Assembly (NCBI RefSeq): GCF_927797785.1 | Contig: NZ_CAKMLL010000029.1 | Coordinates: 1-40,538, forward strand | DNA: 40,538 bases | Direction: 5' to 3' | Origin: Candidatus Nitrotoga sp. BS | GTDB taxonomy: Bacteria > Pseudomonadota > Gammaproteobacteria > Burkholderiales > Gallionellaceae | Shown here: in pieces, positions 37,731 through 40,538 of the stretch | Layout of the letters: each line of letters begins with the position of its first letter | Position numbering within the stretch: position 1 is the first letter of the stretch | Made by a program: the position numbers and the translations under genes | Notes under the pieces: generated by a model | The model's database searches: none | Told to the model about the DNA's origin: nothing | The model's input: only the letters and a program-made list of their open reading frames with translations

Positions 37731-38174
37731 TTATCTTCCTGGCGGTGGTTCGTTGGTCGCCAGCCAGTAGACACCCAATCGACCGACGGTCTCGGCGAAT
37801 TCGGCGAAGTCCACCGGCTTCCTGACGAAACTGTTGGCGTGGTTCTCGTAGCTTTTCAGACGGTCATATTCTTCGTCGGAGGATGTCAGGATGACAACCG
37901 GCAATAGTTTGGTGCGTATGTCTGAACGCAGCCGCTCCAACACTTCCAGGCCGGACAGTCGCGGAAGACCAATGTCGAGCAGCACTACTGTGGGGAGACA
38001 AAGATCCTCGCGTTCGATAAATTCACCTTCCCGAAATAGGTAATCCAGCGCCTGCTGACCATCCCGTACCACGTCTATCTGATTGGCCAGATTGGCGCGG
38101 CGTAATGCGCGCAGAGTAAGCATTTCGTCCTGGGCATTGTCTTCAACCAGCAGAATGGTTTTGGCATTCATCAT
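37731..38174 (-). CDS. Single-domain response regulator (Rcp1-like)
   Basis: A 147-residue receiver domain without an output domain. The acidic pair is E11-D12, the phosphoacceptor D67 in LLDIGLP, and the switch Thr/Lys in ILTSSDEEYD and RKPVDF. Single-domain receivers of this type usually carry phosphate from a hybrid-like or PAS kinase. It begins 4 bases after the histidine kinase gene, with AGGAGG nine bases before its first ATG, and so is probably the kinase's partner, possibly passing phosphate to the EAL protein. Confidence 0.9.
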   Translation of the reverse strand: MMNAKTILLVEDNAQDEMLTLRALRRANLANQIDVVRDGQQALDYLFREGEFIEREDLCLPTVVLLDIGLPRLSGLEVLERLRSDIRTKLLPVVILTSSDEEYDRLKSYENHANSFVRKPVDFAEFAETVGRLGVYWLATNEPPPGR

Positions 38175-38178
38175 TAAG

Positions 38179-40083
38179 TTAATCCTCCTTTTTATCCAGT
38201 GCCAATTCCACGGGTGTGTCAGATAAAGTAAAACAAAATATCGCGCCCTTACCCGGCTCTCCTCGTGCCTCAATGGCTCCTGCATGGCGGTTCACGATAC
38301 GCTGCACCGTGGCCAAACCAATTCCGATACCGGGGAATTCTTCCTGGCGGTGCAAACGCTGAAAGGGTTTGAATAACCGATTGGCATGAGCCATGTCGAA
38401 ACCGGCACCATTGTCGGCGACGCAGAAGAAGCGCGCGTTATCCCGTTCCTCGGCGTAAACGCGGATGCTTGCTTCCACCACGCGTGCTGTGTACTTCCAG
38501 GCATTGCTCAGCAAGTTGCGCATTACCACTTCGACCATACGCGCATCACATCGAGCCTGTAGTCCAGCTTCCACTTCCACTGTCATTTTCCGGCCATGGT
38601 CGCTTTGCGCCAGTTCGACAAGCAAGCGTTGTGACAGTGCAGAGATATCGAATAAGTCATAGTGCAATCCCCCGCTAGTGCTGCGTGAAAGCGTAAGCAG
38701 ACCGTCGATCAAGTCGTTCATTTTGCGACTGGCGAGGCCAATCTGTTCCAGGAACATCATTGCTTCGCCCTGCAGCTGATGCCCGTAATCTTCTTCTAAG
38801 GCATGACTGAAGCCACTCATGGCCCGTAGCGGTGCGCGTAAATCATGAGCAACAGCATAGGCGAAACTATCCAATTCACGATTGGCAGCGGTCAGTTCGG
38901 CAGTACGTTCGTATACGCGCTTTTCCAGATCTACGTTGAGCCTGCAGATTTCATCTTGGCTCTGTTTTCGCTCGGTAATGTCGCGCAAGATCGCAGTGAA
39001 AAATTTGCCGCCGGTGGTGACACTCTGGGAAATGGATGCTTCTATCGGAAACTCCTGGCCATTGGCGCGTATGCCGTTGATTTCACCCACCCCCCCCATG
39101 CGGCGAGCCGTCATACCTGTATGCGCAAAATTCACGATAGCATCCGCGTGCGCGAGGTGGAAACGCTCTGGGATAAGCCGCGACAACGGCTGGCCTATTG
39201 CCTCAGCCGTACACAGTCCGAACATCTCTGCAGCGGCTGGGTTGAAAAGGCGTATCCGCTGCTGCTCATCCACGGTGATAACTCCGTCCATCGCCGAGTT
39301 GATAATGACCGCCAACCGCTCCTCACTTTCACGTAAAGACTGTTCCACCCGCTTGCGTTCAGTAATATCCTGCACCGTACCCTGCAGGTTCACGATGTTA
39401 CCGTTGACATCTCGGGTTGCTTTCCCACGGGCAGCAATCCAGCGACGAGGGCAATTGGAGGGGCGTACTATCTCGGCATCGCATTCGTAGGGAACCCCTT
39501 CCAACAAGCTCTTTTCCACGGCAGCGGAAAGTTCTGCCCAGCTTTCTGGAGTGAAATACTCCTGTACCTCCGGGTAAATTGCTGGAGGCAAGGCTGGGTC
39601 GCGACCATAAATGTGATAGACCTCCTCCGACCAAATGTGCGTATCGCTCTGGATGTCCCAAGCCCAATTGCCAACACTTGCCAGTCGCTGCGCTTCTTTC
39701 AATTTCTGGTAATGCTGCGAGGTTTTTTCGTTAGCCGATTCAGCAGTAGCCAATGCCTCGTTGGCCCGTCTCTTTGAGCGCTGCAACTGGTCAAAGAAAA
39801 AACTGAAGAGGCAGCCCGTAAAAATGAAAATTACGATGGAAAATACAGACGCGGGATTGTCCTGCGAAAAGGAGAAAACAGGTGGTATGAAAATGTACCA
39901 CGCCAATAATGAGCCCATGACAGTCGCAACAAGACCACCGACAAAACCGCCGACCCAGGCGCTGAGAAATACTGTGGGAATAAAGAGGAACCAGGCGTAA
40001 GGCTTGAAGATATCCCATAGAAGCCATTGCACGACACAGGCGACGAAAGGAAGCAAGACTGCGATAGCCAGGCGCGCGTTCAT
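38179..40083 (-). CDS. Membrane PAS histidine kinase (DUF4118 N terminus)
   Basis: A 634-residue sensor kinase. Residues 1-100 form four hydrophobic segments of the DUF4118 type, followed by a short coiled linker. Two PAS/PAC units follow (about 130-250 and 255-380; both end in DITERK). The dimerisation domain has the phospho-acceptor H413 in VAHDLRAPLR. The ATP domain has N-box MRNLLSNAWKY, DNGAGFDM and GIGIGLATV. All key residues are present. It is the first clear gene of a kinase-receiver-EAL cassette and its start overlaps the stop of a small upstream frame. Confidence 0.92.
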   Translation of the reverse strand: MNARLAIAVLLPFVACVVQWLLWDIFKPYAWFLFIPTVFLSAWVGGFVGGLVATVMGSLLAWYIFIPPVFSFSQDNPASVFSIVIFIFTGCLFSFFFDQLQRSKRRANEALATAESANEKTSQHYQKLKEAQRLASVGNWAWDIQSDTHIWSEEVYHIYGRDPALPPAIYPEVQEYFTPESWAELSAAVEKSLLEGVPYECDAEIVRPSNCPRRWIAARGKATRDVNGNIVNLQGTVQDITERKRVEQSLRESEERLAVIINSAMDGVITVDEQQRIRLFNPAAAEMFGLCTAEAIGQPLSRLIPERFHLAHADAIVNFAHTGMTARRMGGVGEINGIRANGQEFPIEASISQSVTTGGKFFTAILRDITERKQSQDEICRLNVDLEKRVYERTAELTAANRELDSFAYAVAHDLRAPLRAMSGFSHALEEDYGHQLQGEAMMFLEQIGLASRKMNDLIDGLLTLSRSTSGGLHYDLFDISALSQRLLVELAQSDHGRKMTVEVEAGLQARCDARMVEVVMRNLLSNAWKYTARVVEASIRVYAEERDNARFFCVADNGAGFDMAHANRLFKPFQRLHRQEEFPGIGIGLATVQRIVNRHAGAIEARGEPGKGAIFCFTLSDTPVELALDKKED

Positions 40084-40229
40084 TGCGACTCGACTCTCTT
40101 CGATTGTGGCGTCGATGTAGTGAAGTGTTCTTCAACTAGCTCTAACACCATCTGCAAATTAATTACCGCCTCGGTGACGATGTGTGTGCTGTAAAGACGT
40201 AATCCTGGGATAGAATAACTTATTAACAT
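40080..40229 (-). CDS. Possible 49-residue protein overlapping the kinase start
   Basis: The frame starts with ATG at 40229 (MLISYSIPGLRLYSTHIV) and ends in VEEHFTTSTPQSKRVESQ. Its stop and the kinase start overlap as ATGA, typical of coupled genes. The middle can form an amphipathic helix (TEAVINLQMVLELVEEHF). There is no clear ribosome site and I recognise no family. It could be a small regulator of the kinase, a leader peptide, or chance. The rest of the 40230-40465 gap holds no gene that I can see. Confidence 0.35.
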   Translation of the reverse strand: MLISYSIPGLRLYSTHIVTEAVINLQMVLELVEEHFTTSTPQSKRVESQ

Positions 40230-40465
40230 ATTGTTTTTTTAAAATACTTCACCTTATACCTCGCATTACCTTTTGGTACGAATTGCAACGAACTTTTATT
40301 TGAGAAATTTAACTATTCCAAGGCTGAACCTAATATAGCGACACTTCCGAATAGGTAGACCCCCCTAAAAAATTAGAATTATTAGCTTTTTAATTCGCCG
40401 CTAACGTCATAGTTAAGAGTAAAACCCCAGTTAGATTCTTATCGGCTCCGGGTGTTAAAAATGAA

Positions 40466-40538
40466 GGGCATCTCTAAAAATTACGTAACTACTCACCCCA
40501 TCCCTCAAGAGCCTTACCCGCCAAAGCGATTTGAATAG
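40466..40538. repeat. Left end of a GGGCATCTCTAAA-type element, cut by the window
   Basis: GGGCATCTCTAAAAATTA matches the terminal repeat of the 141-bp element at 25380 in 16 of the first 18 bases. The bases that follow do not match its interior, so this is probably the end of another element, perhaps an insertion sequence, that continues past the window edge. Confidence 0.5.

Noticed and set aside
1-40538. CRISPR arrays, tRNA or rRNA genes
   Set aside because: I found no regularly spaced direct repeats and no recognisable tRNA or rRNA sequence; the repeats seen are inverted or short tandem ones.

Overview
The window looks like a chromosomal segment of a betaproteobacterium. A member of the Nitrosomonadales/Gallionellaceae is my best guess, from an HoxFUYH hydrogenase with a short HypF, a metX-metW pair, and envelope genes with DUF1328, BON and glycine-zipper proteins. 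This placement is inference from gene content; no rRNA or tRNA gene is present to confirm it.

Layout. (1) 0.1-10.9 kb, minus strand: a redox block. In transcription order it runs peroxiredoxin-glutaredoxin fusion, a dihydrolipoamide-dehydrogenase-like flavoprotein, then the NAD-linked [NiFe] hydrogenase (group 3d type) hoxF-hoxU-hoxY-hoxH, the maturation protease hoxW, and hypA-hypB-hypF. A DUF445 membrane protein follows. HypF carries only the carbamoyltransferase half, and hypC, hypD and hypE are absent here, so the remaining maturation factors must lie elsewhere. (2) 10.9-11.6 kb: repeat debris, namely half of one small inverted-repeat element, a second palindromic element beside it, and the remnant of an ISNCY-like transposase. 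(3) 11.8-14.9 kb, plus strand: a SAM-II-like riboswitch with an overlapping antiterminator and terminator, then metX, metW and an AmpG-like transporter. (4) 15.1-23.0 kb, minus strand: a type I restriction-modification locus hsdM-hsdS-hsdR with a MntA/HepT nucleotidyltransferase-HEPN toxin-antitoxin pair between hsdS and hsdR. (5) 23.2-25.5 kb: very small envelope proteins (two lipoproteins, a BON lipoprotein, DUF1328 and remnants) and a complete 141-bp MITE-like element. (6) 26.0-30.1 kb, minus strand: a four-gene operon of ATP-grasp, alpha-E, Anbu proteasome-like and transglutaminase-like proteins, a conserved set of unsettled function. (7) 30.4-31.3 kb: a MscS channel. (8) 31.5-34.6 kb, plus strand: a decaying chromate locus with broken chrB, intact chrA, a truncated chrB-like fragment, and a DUF1259 gene whose signal peptide is out of frame. 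(9) 34.7-35.4 kb: a DUF2490 protein. (10) 35.6-40.2 kb, minus strand: a signalling cassette of membrane PAS histidine kinase, single-domain response regulator, and a REC-PAS-GGDEF-EAL protein, led by a possible 49-residue ORF.

A short terminal inverted repeat (GGGCRYCTCTAAA type) occurs at both window edges, at 10.94 kb and at both ends of the 25.4-kb element, so one repeat family has shaped this region.
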